Shown piece after piece: positions 24,376 through 36,708 of a stretch of 64,000 nucleotides of DNA; within the stretch, counting starts at the first letter, position 1; every line of letters starts with the position of its first letter. The translations under genes were made by a program, and so were the position numbers. The stretch is taken from NCBI GenBank assembly GCA_030512335.1, contig JAULSU010000004.1, forward strand, positions 3,844,001-3,908,000, read 5' to 3'. The notes beneath the pieces are model-generated. The model searched no databases. It was not told the DNA's origin and saw only the letters and a list, made by a program, of their open reading frames with translations. The stretch comes from Immersiella caudata. Its lineage: Eukaryota > Ascomycota > Sordariomycetes > Sordariales > Lasiosphaeriaceae.

Positions 24376-26768
24376 TCAAATCTCGATAGGCTTCCCTTTC
24401 CTATCCACTCTTTGATCTCTTGGATCAAAGCCACCATTTCCCCACGTTGCCCATTCAGGCGTGGCTGGACCCATGTAATCCTCAGGCATGAAATCGCCGT
24501 CAGGGCCCTTCTCTTCAAGAAGTTGGAAAAACTTATCATAATTGATGATGGTGTGCCACTTCCCGTCCACCCTAAACCTCTCGCTCGCCAGAAGTATGCA
24601 GCAGCTGTGAGCATGTTCTGCGGCAATACCATAGCCCAAACCTCTCCTGTTGAGCTCCGCGTCAAGCGCGGTGACGAAGTCGCAGACTTCCTGGTAGAAC
24701 GGTACGTTGGCCATAGTCAAGCCGGCGTTACTCGACGTGGCTGTGCCGCAGTACGTGACGCCCTTGATCTCGATAAAACAAGGCAGCCCCTTCTCAGCAA
24801 GATCTGCATACCCTGTGACCTCATCTTCGATGTTGAACCCCTTGACTAGCGTAAGCCGGAAAACAGTGCGCTGGCGGAAGCGACGCTCGCGGAGGATACC
24901 GAGACATCGCTGGAAGCGCTCCCAGAAGTCTCTGTGCAGGGGGCGGTCGATTTTGCGAAGAGACTCCCGGTTGGAGGCATCAATACTCACGTAGAGCTGC
25001 GTAACGTGCTGCAGAGCAGCAAGTTGTTCGGGATGTTGAGCGTTGCAGACCAAGAAGGAAGAGATGCGCTCGGCGTGAAGCATGCTGAGGAACTCGTTGA
25101 TGTGTGGGTAGAAGATGGGCTCGCCGACCAGCGAGAGCGCGCAGTGTCGGATGTGCATGGCCTCAGCGAAGCGTTCCGCCCGAACACCAGGCACGCCGCG
25201 CATCATTTTGATCTTTTTGTAATGATTCTCCCGTACGCCGTCGAAGATCAGTTGGGGCGGGTCAACCACCCAGCGCCAGTTTGTCCCGACAGGGTTGGTT
25301 CCGTGGCGCCAGCAGAACACGCATTTGTTCGAGCAAGAGAGCGACGGTGTTGTCTCCATGCACTGGTGCGAGTTGATCCCATAAAATGAGTACTTGTAGC
25401 AAGACCCGCGCCCGCGAAGCGCAGACTTCGTCCACCGGCAGATCTTGACCCCTGAGTGCGACCCAACAATCGAGTACCCCTGTTTCGTTAGTGAGTTGTA
25501 AGTTGGCGAGCCTTTCGGAACCATCTCTTTCACCACCGCCGCTGGCGTTCTCTTCACCCGTTTCCCCTCTGTCGTAAAATCGACCGCAATCGGCGCTCGC
25601 CCCTGCTTCTCACCGCCGTCCGCTCTGGAAAGCTGCATGATCCGGCCCAGATCTTCCACGTCTTCCAAACTGCCCGACGTTTTCGAATTCGGGTTACCCC
25701 CATCGAACACCACCTCACCATCATCATACTCTGCCTCCTCTTCATCATCACTCTCTACCGGAGCACCTGATCCAACCACACCCTCGCCAAGACTTCCCGT
25801 CTTCTCCACCATCCCCAAAACCTCCACCAACCCAGCCTGCCACTCCGCAAGTCTCTCCTTCCCTTCCCGCTTCCAATCCCCCATCCCAAGCGGATACGCC
25901 CTTTTCCTCCCGGTCAATTTCGCCATCCACTTATCCAGCTCCTTCGCCTGGAAGCAAAACCCTTCCTCTTCCGTCGGCCAGCCCTCCCTGTCTCCTAGCC
26001 CAAACACTGAATACCCCAACATCGGTGCCAGCGGCGAAGTGTCAATCCGGAAGTCATGATGCGTCTCCTGCAGGTGCTCCAGGAAACTATCGTTAATACT
26101 ATCAATATTGTAACTCGGCAAGAGAAACAAGTAAAACAGATCCACCGGTGCGTCATCCTCACGTTTTGGCGGGGTGATAAAGTATTCGTCGTAGTCTACC
26201 TCTGCGAGGTCGAGAACCTTTGGCGTGAGGAATGCGTCGCCCTTTAGCGTTTCCCCTAGCGATTTTGCGAAATCATTGGTGATCTTCTCTGTGTTGGCCG
26301 TTAGAGATGAGAAGAACACCAAGGGTTGTATCCTCCGCGGCGTGGCGGCATTCGTTCCGTTGGCGCGGGTCTTCTTTGAAGCGTCGCCTTTTATCCTGCG
26401 CGGGCCATTGCTGGATTTCTTCTTATTGTCGCTATCGGAGCTTGATTCAGTGTTGGAGGTGGGCGAGTGTTTTGGTTTCTCGCTCAGCGGCGGCTTTGTT
26501 TCGGGGGCGTAAAGCTTCGAAAGGGCGATGGGCGGCTGGCGCTGCTCAGTGAAATAGAGGTATATTCTGATCGATCCGAGGAGGAAGAGGGTCGATAGGA
26601 TGATTGAGATGCGGTGTTTGTGCCATAGTTCCACGGCATCTGGGAAGGTGGGTGTCAGTGAGTCTCTGCGATCGCATTGGAGGACGCTAGACGTGGTGGT
26701 TACTCACAGTCGGGCAATACGGAGCCCAGGCCCGTTGATGGGCTAGAGTCCCAGCCTTGAAACGACAT
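24376..26768 (-). CDS. tyw1: TYW1, tRNA 4-demethylwyosine synthase (radical SAM)
   Basis: Exon 1 (26708-26768) supplies the ATG and 20 residues; exon 2 (24376-26639) holds the rest, giving 774 residues. A membrane anchor near residues 30-47 (ISIILSTLFLLGSIRIYLYF) is followed by a basic linker, a flavodoxin-like domain (about 115-290, with FFSSLTANTEK), an acidic loop, and the radical SAM domain. The latter has the cluster-binding motif CSNKCVFCWRH (C-x3-C-x2-C, near 455-462). TYW1 condenses N1-methylguanosine-37 of tRNA-Phe with pyruvate carbons to form the tricyclic core of wybutosine. The anchor suggests the enzyme is tethered to the ER, as in yeast. Without the first exon the frame would start at GTG, which explains why simple calling truncates it. 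The 3' end faces TOM20. Confidence 0.95.
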
Positions 26769-27221
26769 TGCAGCCGATGAAGTGTCCCTTCTGGAGGGAC
26801 AGGTCTATTCGCGGTCGTCGTCGGGGGGCGTGAAGCCGGAAATCTTTTGAGTACACCCTTGCGCTTCTTGAAACTTTGTGCCCCGCAGTCAATGATCATC
26901 GTTGTGGTGGGGCTTCGTGGCCGTTGTGCGCTACAAAATTTCCTTATCGACAAGCTTCCGTTGTGGAATTTAGGGTGCATTGTAATGCAGGCGCAAAGGA
27001 GTTGTAAATCCACGCATGGAATCACACACGTATTATCATTGGCAGATCGTAACAGTTGTGAACATCCAGCGCTCTGCAAACGGTGCGGCTTCTACGTTAA
27101 ATCAACATCTGGGGTATCATGTTTTCAATGCTAGGCCAAATGGTATGTATCTATCATGCGGACTTTGCATGCCCTCCACTGCTTTGACCTCGATGGCTCG
27201 ATATGAGATGGCCGCAAAAGA
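26769..27221. other. Intergenic: TYW1 promoter and 3' flank of the TMEM42-like gene
   Basis: 453 bp containing overlapping short frames without recognisable features. It should hold the TYW1 promoter and the 3' UTR of the neighbouring gene. Confidence 0.55.
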
Positions 27222-28309
27222 TTATATATCTTCCAACTCGAGATCTAAAATATCCTCGTCGTCTTCTTTGGCAGTTGAATCGGCCTGCGGGACTGGTCGA
27301 TACGACCCCTGACCATCTTCTGCTCGGGACTCTGGAGATCCAGGTCTGCCCTCAATGGCGGTTTCGTCCCCCGACTTGTTACCTTCATCTTTCCTCCCAG
27401 TGATCACATTGCCAGCGACAAGCATTGCTGCACCCAGCCACCATAACGGGGGTAGGGCCTCCGAAAAGATGACGAAACCGAGCATTGCAGTGAGGACGAA
27501 ATTAGAAGACGTATTGATGATGGACACTTGAGTCGTTGAGTTGCCTCGCGTGAGGGCCTTAGTGAAAAGGGCCCACATCTGGAAAGATGTTAGACGATGT
27601 CAAATGTGATTCCGACGTCGCTGGTTCTCATCGCGTTTATCACTTGAGAGACAACTGCATGTTGGAAACCGAGTGGAACTGAAGCTTACCACACCATTGA
27701 ATACGAGATTCAATCCGAAGAAAATCTGTACACAGTTAACTCCGCGCTCAAAATCTACCAAGGATGGCTCAGATCTGTGGCTGAACCAAGTGAAGCAGCT
27801 TACAGCTCTAGTGACGAGCTCAATCCCGCCCTCGATGGAGGAGAGTCCCAGAAAACGAGCAATCGCCTGCGATAAGCTCGTCGTGAGTTCCGTGGTTGTT
27901 CTATGAATGTGTCAGCCATCAGCCGCGAGATTTGCAACCTCGAGATTCTTCGTCGCGATATGCCCAACATGAAGTGGGCAGGATAGGGGGCAATTACTCA
28001 CAACTTGGCAAACACACCGTTGAATGCGGCGCACCCTCCACTAGCCAACGCCAGGACGATCCACTGATTTCGCGCAGCCCAGCTCGGTGCCATGGCGTAT
28101 TCGGATTCCTCTACTGTCTCGCCATCAAGAAGGGGACGACGTTCATCCTGTTGCTCAGTCATGGTCGGCACGGGCTGGGGGGGTCTTTTCTTTATATGGC
28201 CTGGCAGGGCGGTGGAACCAGCAGTCGTATCTGCTGCGGAAGTATCGGACGCAGAAAGCTTGGTGGGCTTGGGGGAACCAACTTTCCCGTGTTGGCGCAG
28301 GCGTGGCAT
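27222..28309 (-). CDS. TMEM42/EamA-like membrane protein of the drug/metabolite transporter group
   Basis: Four exons join in frame: 28002-28309, 27804-27900, 27690-27725 (only 36 nt) and 27222-27578, giving 265 residues. A polar N terminus of about 75 residues precedes the hydrophobic segments. The first is IVLALASGGCAAFNGVFAKL. A helix made by joining exons 2-4 follows (FFGLNLVFNGVMWALFTKAL), then the typical EamA end QVSIINTSSNFVLTAMLG and a last helix LWWLGAAMLVAGNVI. The acidic tail ends EDDEDILDLELEDI. The size and single repeat of hydrophobic segments resemble TMEM42-type members rather than full ten-helix SLC35 transporters. Substrate and location are unknown. The tiny third exon means that an annotation lacking it would lose a helix. 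Confidence 0.8.
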
Positions 28310-30615
28310 TGTCTTGAGTTGGGACCTCTGAAATGGGCAGCTCCGGTGGGGTCAATATGAGATGGATAACCTAATCCATCAGCTTTGGGGCGATGCTGGC
28401 TGTATTCTTTTCCTCTCCCCGTGTTGATTGTTTCCGTCGGCCGGCTTCGAGCGGCGCGGAAAACGGCAGACGAATAGCAGCTTTAGCGAAGCAGTTTTGC
28501 TTGGTACGGTGGAACGTGCGTGGGGATGACGCGGTGTCTTGTGTCCTGGCCCAAGGGGTTGGCACGTGACGCGCTTGCTTAAACTGACCCTGAGCGCAAG
28601 GCCGACTGCTAGAAGTGGTGAGGTTAAGATAATCGACGATGGTCGCCGTTTCTGTGGTTGGTGATGGACTATGGGTACCAAGCGACGTGCATACCCTTAA
28701 TCCTGACTGAACATGTGCGAGCTCGGTTGGTTTGGCGGGACTTACCTATTCCCAGCGGCCTGGTCGATGGAATCACCTAGGTACCTCACCTACGCAAATA
28801 ACCAGACCTTGAAGTTGCACTACAATCTTCTTCCGCTCTTGTTGCGGCACACACAGACATATGCAGGCACAATACATCGCCCGGTACCCATAGTGAACCG
28901 CAACGGCAGACCGAGCCTCCAAGTCTGAGCACCTAAGTTGGTGTTGGTCCGAGCGTGCTGCCTCAGGCAGGGGTAGTCAATTCGTTTGGTCAGGGGCCAG
29001 GGCTGAAGAACCCTTCCTTGTCTGCTCCACAGTCAGAGTCGCGTTCTGAAACACATGGGGTGGAGGCCGAGAATGGGGAAGCGCAGCCTGTCGGACGTTG
29101 TACACACAGTATTCTTGTTGTGCTGGTTGAGCGGACTGCAACGTGGTGGATGTCGAGAATGACACGACACGATAGATCGGAGGCTAACCCACCTAGCCTT
29201 GTGCTGATCTGTGTTCAGTGGATCGCTCGTCGATGTGATGGATCGTCGTCATGGATGGTTCGTCATGCGGATAATTTTTTAGCCTGGCGGAGGATCCTGT
29301 TTCGGTGGCGTGTTTGGCGGTCTCAGAGAGCTCAACACTCTAGGTGAAACGCAGCTTCGATTGGCTTGCCCGCTCGCTGGCTGCCTTCGGTCTCTGTTCC
29401 CGTTCTACAACCGGGGAAGCCAGCCAACAGAGACGTGTGTAATACCGTCTGTACCTTGATCACCTACTTGGTAATGGCGCGGAATTGTCGGTGGTCCTCC
29501 CGGTCGCTAGGCACTGTTTGCAGGTGCGGGAATAGGCGGATATCAGACTGCGGGACAGAAGCGCTGGGCCGCAATTCGACCACATGGCATTCAGGTACGG
29601 CGTGGTGAGCGAGACTCGGCGCCGTCGACCTTGTATGCAGCGCCAAAGCTGTAATGGAGGTGCGTGAGAGGTAATCGAACTCCAGCGCCGTAGAGTCGCG
29701 TTGGAGCTCAACCAGGTGACCGGCCCACTCTCGTCATCCATTAAATCTGGAGAGATTCGAGGAGGAGGCGGCTGCGGATTTCTCATCAGCCTATTGCGAT
29801 TGTGCGGCCGTAGATTTCTATTTCTGACGAGAGACCGGTCCGATGGGCTGCTGCTTATCATCAACTGGTTGTGAATGGCTCCCCTCTCAGCTTTGCCCTG
29901 AAGTGGATTCCTCGAGGTTTTGTTGGCTTCCTGCAAGTGTCGTTCTACGAATACCATTCGCTGCCCTTCCACACCCTACCTTGCATCCAAGCATGTACGT
30001 GAGAAGCACACAGCCATCCCAAACTGCGTTCCGTCTGCAAGTTGCTGGTGTGCTGCTACTGGGCCAAGTTTGTTCCGCTCGAGGGCCACATTGGACACAT
30101 CGCAATCTGGCCTGCACAGCGAGGGACGGCATGTTGTCATCGAACCGAGCCTGCTATCAGCCTCTCTTGAAACTGCAACACGCAAGCCCTGTTGCTAAGG
30201 GGACTAGGAAAACCCAAGACGGTTGGCCTAACTTATCTAATCTGCGGAACACAGCCATTGAGGTGAGATTAAGTGGCACTTGTAGACGGAAACCTTGCCT
30301 CTAGAGGCAATGAAAGCTGAGGTCACTTTTTCGAATGCAATGGCCATGTCGGGTAGTTCTCAAGACGGGATGAGGTGGATGCCATCTGACGGCCTGCCAG
30401 GTGGCGTCCCCACATCCCTTTCTTTTGGGAAATTTTAGGTAGGCATCAAACTTGACAGTGACAACTATTCAGCACAAGAAGAAAAAAGTGCTCACAATGC
30501 CCGTTTGTTGCCTTTTTGTCGAACCACTCAAACAGCGGCCTCCTTCACAAGCGGCTGCGAAGGTTGACATGAACGACGCCGTTCCCGAGACTGGACGCCC
30601 ATGGCAGTTGCTGGA

Positions 30616-30640
30616 TGCACTAACACGTCAGGTTAGTGCA
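30616..30640. repeat. Perfect 9-bp inverted repeat with 7-nt loop
   Basis: TGCACTAAC at 30616-30624 and its exact complement GTTAGTGCA at 30632-30640. It could be a dimeric regulator site or chance. It lies about 0.9 kb upstream of the RhoGAP start. Confidence 0.45.
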
Positions 30641-31457
30641 CAGGGTCAAGCGGGGTGCGTGAGGAGCAGCTCCAGCTCGGTTTGAACAGATCATTGGCCC
30701 GCCATCAGCGTCCCCCTGTTGGACCCTCACTGTGCCCCCCAAGCACCCCTGGGGCCTGTGAGGTGGCACCCCCCAGGGCAGTGGATGGGCGGACTGCGGC
30801 AGGGCAAGGACTGGTCCCCGTTCCTTCGATTGATGAGCGGCGGAGAAGCAGCCAACAATCCAACTCCAGGTCAGCGCTCGACTTTTGCTCTTCCATTTTC
30901 CCATAGCTATCCTCCGACGTCGACGATCTAAGCTTGGCTCACGTCCAACGCCGGAGTCGAACACGATCGGGCAGAAGAGCTGCGTCTCTACGTCGCCCCT
31001 GAATTTTGGTTTTCCGCGTTGCTCATCTCGCTGCTCTCGCTTCGTCGTTTCTCCATCCGGGCGATCGTCTGCCCTCCCAGGATCGTATTCTTACCCTCAG
31101 TCGCCTTGCTGGTCCCGACTCGTGTGCGCGCCCGATCTCCTCCGAGACACGCAATATTCACATAGCCTACCTGTCTCCGCGTTGCTATCCATCCCAATTA
31201 GACAGCAAACTTTCGTTACCCGACGCCGTCCTTGTCCCCGAGCGCCGAGCCCCTATCGGCGGCTGTACCCGCGATCACGTCTCCGACAGCCGCTGCCAGT
31301 CGACCGCACGACACCGAGCTCAGGCCTCGATCCTGACGCCCCGTAACGGCTCCACGTTAGACGCGGACCCAAAGGCGAGCAGCGTGCAATTGGGTCTTGC
31401 CTCGATGTGCAGGCACCCTTCGCCTTGTCTCAACCTTTTGCAAAACCTCGCCCTTTG

Positions 31458-31517
31458 ATGCAGATTCACCGCCCAACACCCGAGTTCCTGCCGCTCTCCC
31501 GCGGCGTCTCAAGATAG
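31458..31517 (+). promoter_or_regulatory. Upstream ORF of the LIM-RhoGAP gene
   Basis: ATG at 31458 opens a 19-codon frame (begins MQIHRPTPEF, stop TAG at 31515-31517), ending 33 nt before the main ATG at 31551. If the mRNA start is further left, ribosomes would meet this ORF first, which could limit translation of the main frame. Confidence 0.45.
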
Positions 31518-31550
31518 CATCCTACGCGCACCAGCGCCCCCGCCACAGTC

Positions 31551-34500
31551 ATGGATGACTATCTGGACAGTCCTATGGACCCGGAGGATGTGTTTCCGTG
31601 CAAGGGATGCGGAGAAGTAGGTCTTGAAGCCTGCGGCAGCGAGGTAACTTCCTCGACAAGGCGCTGACCACCCCCGTTTCTGCAGATTCTGGAAGAGGGC
31701 AAAGCCTTCGAACTCGGTAGGTCTCAGAAAATTCACTCTCCACCTTCCCGACGCTTCTCTTCCTCCACCAGACCAAGCCGGCGAGAAGGAAGCACCATTT
31801 TCCTCTCAAGGCCGCGCTGCGCCAAGCCCTCTGAGACGACGGCGAGGTCATCATGGCGGAACGCGGAGGCTCTTCTCATGCTAACTCTGCGACAGCTGGA
31901 AACCGATGGCATCTCGATTGCTTCCGTTGCAACACGTGCAACACCCTTCTCGACTCAGATGCGAACCTCCTGCTGCTGGGGGATGGCTCCCTCATCTGCA
32001 ACAACTGCACCTACAGCTGCAGCGCCTGCGGTAACAAGATCGAGGACTTGGCCATCCTCACAGGAGACCAAGCCTTCTGCGCAACATGTTTCCGGTGCAG
32101 AAACTGCAAGAGGAAGATTGAGAATCTCCGCTATGCCCGGACTTCGCATGGGATATTCTGCATGAACTGCCACGAATCTCTCATGGCGCGACGGCGTAAG
32201 AAGTCGAAAGCTGCAGCGCAGGCGAAAGCGCGAGAAAAAGATGGCTCGCCCATGATAACAGACAAGTCGCTACCAGCGCTGCCGCCCAATGCCGTACCCC
32301 CTGGCGGCTTCGCAACTGAGCGGGCGACGCCCGATTCCGACACCCCTACCGAGCTGTCCCCACGACCCCGGAACGCATATGGGAGGAATGAATCGACTTC
32401 GCGCAGCAGCTCTAGGCCGGATCGCTCCCCTGAGCGAGCAACCGACTCGGCCAAAGAATCATCTCTTGTTCCGCCCCAACAGAGCTATAGGAACAATAGG
32501 AATTCGACTATCATGTCGGGCGAGCTGAGCAATGGCGATTCGGATGGTTTCTTCATACCGGTTGCCCTGGACCCGAGCCCTGCACTGTCCTTGACACCGC
32601 AGTCGATCTCGGACACGTTCACGGAGGCCAGCCGGAAGAACAAGGAGTACTTCCCTCCACCAAGGTCTGCCGCTGCCTCTAGCGAGAAGAAGCCGGAATC
32701 CCAGGCTTCTACCCCTCACATCGCTTTCCAAGCACAGGAGAAGGGGAGACAGGCATCCTCAGACTACGAGAGCCCGCAGCCGCCGCCGGAGCGTCCTGCA
32801 CGGAAGCTCTCTAAGAGGACTGACCGGAACGGGAACCCACGGCCATCACCGGGTGCCGGAGAAGATAGAAGGCCGTCGAATGGCAAGATCCCTGGTAGCG
32901 ACGAGTTCAAGCTGCAGGATGCGCCGAAGAGCAAGAAGCTGGTGAGCCACAGGAGCAATTCCCAGGGGAGCAACAGTGTCGACATTTCCGGTGCAAAGGG
33001 CTCCAATGGTTTGCAACAGCGGAGCAATACTTCCCCGAGCTCTGGGATGACGGAGTCTCCACCCATCCTGTCGCCGCCAGACCGGTCAGCGACGCCCCGT
33101 TCGTCGCAGGACCTCCGGTTGAGAGATGAGGGCGAGGTACGGCCCTCGATGGACTCCCTCACGTCCGGAGGCTATTCGGAGGGGCAGAGCGGCAAGTCGA
33201 TTATGCGCAAGGAGCTTCCGCCGAGCGCGTCCCGGAATCGTAAGTTCTCCGATTTCCACAGTGCGGCGTGAAGTGAAGCGGGGATATCTAACACGCAGCT
33301 CGTTAGTTAACGGCAAGTCGTTTGGTGCTGGCCAGTCGGGATCGGAGGCGAGCGACTCTCTGTCGTCCCGCCCCGGGATGCCCGAGACAAAACTCAGTGA
33401 TACGTACATGCAGCCGAGAGCGCCGCCTGCGCCGCCGAGCCAGACCGCCACGCAGCAGCAGGCGGGCTCGAGCAACGATCCGGGCGCTGAGCCGAAACAG
33501 TCGCCGAAGCTGCCGCGCTGGAGTGCCGGAGGCGACTTCAGCATGGACGAGGATATGGCTAGGATCCTGGGCACCGATGAGGGCTCTTCCTCGATCCTGC
33601 GGCGTGTGTCGAATGCGGTGCGGCATGGGCGAAATAACAGCATGGAAGCCGGCAACAGCCACGGGAGGATCAGCCACAGTAGGAGTGTAAGCGAGACCAC
33701 GCGCGGCACCACGTCTCCGCGCTGGCCGAGAACGCCGATTGCAGAGGACCCTTCTGGCGCACCTGCGCACGACATCAGCTCCCCTATCTCGCTAGCAGGC
33801 GGTAGCGGCGCGCAGGATGACCCAGCGTTCCTGAAGCGACAACTCAGGAACTCTGAGCTGCGCGTGGCCGAACTCGAGCGCCAGTTCAACACTGAGAAGG
33901 ACCTGAAGAATCTTAACAAGAGGCTGATGGAGAAGCGCAAGACGGTGTCTGTGCTCGATACGCAGACGGAAATCATGATCCGCCAGATCGAAGTGCTCGC
34001 TGGCTATGTTGAGCGTGCCAAAAAAACCAACGAACCGCTGGATGTTCGGGAGCTTGAGGATTCGGCCATCAAGGAATTTGTGCAAAAGTTGGACCGTGTC
34101 AAGCAGGGCATGTCTACCGCCATCGAGCAGCTCCACGCCGAGCGGGATGCGTTGGTTGAGGAGAAGAACCAGGCGGTTGCGGATCGGGACCGCGCACTTC
34201 TCGAGTTCGAGCAGCTGTCTTCCAAGAATGCGCAGCTCGCTGACCTCAACAACGACTTGACACACCAGATTCAAGAGCGCTTCAAGTCGCAAATCAACAC
34301 TGCGGACCTGCGCTCGCCCAACGGTCTTGGCATCTACAGTCATTCCAAGGGCGTTTCCAGCGCTTCTGTCAACCTCGACGCCTCCAGCTACCAAGCCAGC
34401 ACCATGGTCGGCACCGACGTTGAGGACCCCGTTGTTGAAGGGCCCACGGTTGTCAACATCCGAAAGGGCCAGGTCAAGAAGTTCAACTGGAAGAAGGGCT

Positions 34501-35524
34501 CCAGCAAGGTGGCGCACAACATTTCAAAGGGCATCAACCGCGCCGCCGTCGCTTTCCAGCAAGACGAAAAGGACAAGAATCGCCCGTACCAGGGTCTCAC
34601 GGGCGACAGCATCGGTCTGCCCTACAACATGACTGTTTCTCAGATCGAAGCGCCCGTGACACCTCAGCCTCCGCTCGGCCCACCCAATCGTGTCGGCACA
34701 GAGAACGCGCGCCAGGGCGGGTTTGGCTTCTTCGGCAAGAAGAACAATACAATGCCCAAGTCAATGTCGGTCCCCAATATTTCCACCCCTACGGTGGCCG
34801 AGGCGCCCAGTACCCTGTTTGGCTCCGAGCTCGTTGACCGCGCCGATTACGAGCGTCGCCAAATCCCCAGCGTCGTCACACGCTGCATTGAGGAGGTCGA
34901 GCTGCGCGGCATGGACATCGAGGGCATCTACCGCAAGACTGGCGGTAACTCTCAGGTCAAGGTGATCCAAGAGGGCTTCGAGAAGAACGATGACTACGAC
35001 ATATCTGACCCTGCACTTGACATTACGGCGGTGACCAGCGTGCTAAAGCAGTACTTCCGCAAGCTCCCGACCCCTTTGCTCACTTACGAGGTGTACGAGC
35101 GTGTTCTGGAGTCCAACAGTAAGTTTCTTGTTGATTACATCGCTTCGAATCCACCAGAGAGCTTGCTAACGGAGCCCCAAAAGCCATTCAAAGTGAAGCG
35201 GAGCGCTGTGCCCACCTGAGAAAGACAGTAAACATGCTGCCGCCGAAGCACCGTGACTGCCTCGAGTTCCTGATGTTCCATCTCCAACGCGTGGCCTTCC
35301 GTGAGCGCGAGAACCTGGTACGTTTTCCGCCATTTTTGTCTCGAAATATGTTCGTTTTTCTGACCATCGACGTTTAGATGTCTCCCAAGAACCTTGCCGT
35401 TGTGTTTGCTCCCACCATCATGAGAGACAACAACATTGAGAAGGAGATGACAGACATGCACTCCAAGAACATCGCGGTCCAATTTATCATCGAAAACAGC
35501 CACACCATCTTCGGCGAGGCCTGA
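31551..35524 (+). CDS. Rho-type GTPase-activating protein with two LIM domains
   Basis: Six exons join in frame: 31551-31616, 31686-31716 (31 nt), 31896-33239, 33307-35118, 35184-35317 and 35378-35524, giving 1177 residues. LIM1 starts at CKGCGE (about 18) and includes GNRWHLDCFRCNTCN. LIM2 (about 77-130) has CSACGN and FCATCFRCRNC, with Cys where the usual His ligand stands. A long disordered Ser/Pro-rich stretch leads to a coiled coil (about 660-830). The C-terminal RhoGAP domain (about 995-1176) has the arginine-finger segment IEGIYRKTGG and the signature MSPKNLAVVFAPTIM. The order LIM-LIM-coil-RhoGAP is that of yeast Rga1/Rga2 and filamentous-fungal RGA proteins, which turn off Cdc42/Rho GTPases to set polarity at hyphal tips and septa. 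Which GTPase it acts on cannot be told from sequence. The exon 3/4 junction (acceptor at 33306) is the least certain. Confidence 0.93.
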
Positions 35525-36708
35525 TCCCACCCTCCACTCAACCTAATCACACACTTTCCGCAGCAAAGGGAGGCAACCGGAGCTGATCGTCTTTCCGACA
35601 TTTGTATTTGATTTCTTATTCATGATGACTATGCCGGGCCCTCTTGGAGCCCCGAAAGTCCCCCGAACTCTACATGCCGGCAAAGCCGACATATGACATT
35701 GTCTGTGTATATAACCTCTTCATCGCGCATACCATGTTTCATTGCAAATGGCGAAGGCGAAGCGGCGATGCAAAGGAAATGGGCGGTTCTGCGGAAAAGA
35801 GGGATGGTTCGTTTTATGGGCGTTTTTTCTGCCGTTTCTTGCGTCTTCACTTTCTACGTAGCAACGGAGACCTGCACGGGAAGGGCTTTGTTCCTTTCAT
35901 TACGGGTTTCCCGGTAGGCAGGTAGCACTGGGCATGAGCGTTCCGGAGTGCATAGGTATTTGCGAGTGCGCGTACGTGTGCACACACTCCGAGAGAGTTA
36001 TGTATTTTTGTTCGCAACGAGATGGGGGAATCAGAAACCTTTTCCTCCTCGCGGGCTCGTTCTTGGGCATGAGATGGGAAATTGAAGGGGTATTTCCTCC
36101 AATATTCAAGAATCCCGCAGCTGAAGTGACTGTGACGCAACCATGGACTGAGCGATTGTGAGGATTGCTATGCAATGTTAGGTGTTGAAGGTGCAGTGTT
36201 GAAGATGCGTAGGACATGGCATTTGATGGATCCTACCTCACCCCGATCAAACTTGGGACGAGATCCAGGGCCTATCCCTCACGACACCCAACGTCTCCAG
36301 AAATGTCGCTCCATCCACAAGATAAGCTTCCGGGGACCTGGACTTGCAAGAAGTATAGACCAGATTGTCAGCACGCACACAACCAGGTTTTGCAGTTTCA
36401 ACACTAATTCAAGGATGGAACTGTACTGAGGAGTCGCGAGTCGCAAGTGGACACCTTTCTAATGCGACGGATCATCACAATAGATAGATTGTCACCCAAT
36501 ACTGCTGGACAAGACCACAGGCAATTCGCCACGGGAACCGATCTCACTGCCCAAGGCGAGATGCTTTCCCCATTCATATATAGGGCGTACATCGGCCGAC
36601 AACCCCCTCCTCTGGGCTAACCCCGGGTATCATCACCACCTCAACCTATCACCTCTATCACCTATCCTCTCTCCATCTTTTCTGCTATCCTTCCGAAACC
36701 CCTACGAA
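35525..36708. other. Convergent 3' region RhoGAP / FYV7
   Basis: 1.18 kb between the stop codons of the RhoGAP (+) and FYV7 (-) genes. Frames on both strands are short and lack features. The region probably holds two 3' UTRs plus unassigned sequence. Confidence 0.55.

Larger units (their letters stand above)
28310..31550. other. 3.2 kb interval: promoter and long leader of the LIM-RhoGAP gene
   Basis: No frame here has a recognisable domain. The last several hundred bases before 31551 are C-rich and are probably the long 5' UTR and promoter of the LIM-RhoGAP gene; a short upstream ORF lies at 31458-31517. An inverted repeat with 9-bp arms is at 30616-30640. The left end is the promoter of the TMEM42-like gene. 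No RNA gene or transposon found. Confidence 0.5.

Noticed and set aside
29843..30304. 153-codon + strand frame upstream of the RhoGAP gene
   Set aside because: No recognisable motif or splice context; lies in what looks like promoter/leader DNA.
33086..33976. 296-codon minus-strand frame across the RhoGAP gene
   Set aside because: Antisense to clear LIM-RhoGAP exons, low-complexity composition and no domain.
33792..34517. 241-codon minus-strand frame rich in Leu/Val
   Set aside because: Antisense shadow of the coiled-coil exon of the RhoGAP; the Leu richness comes from reversed Glu/Lys codons.
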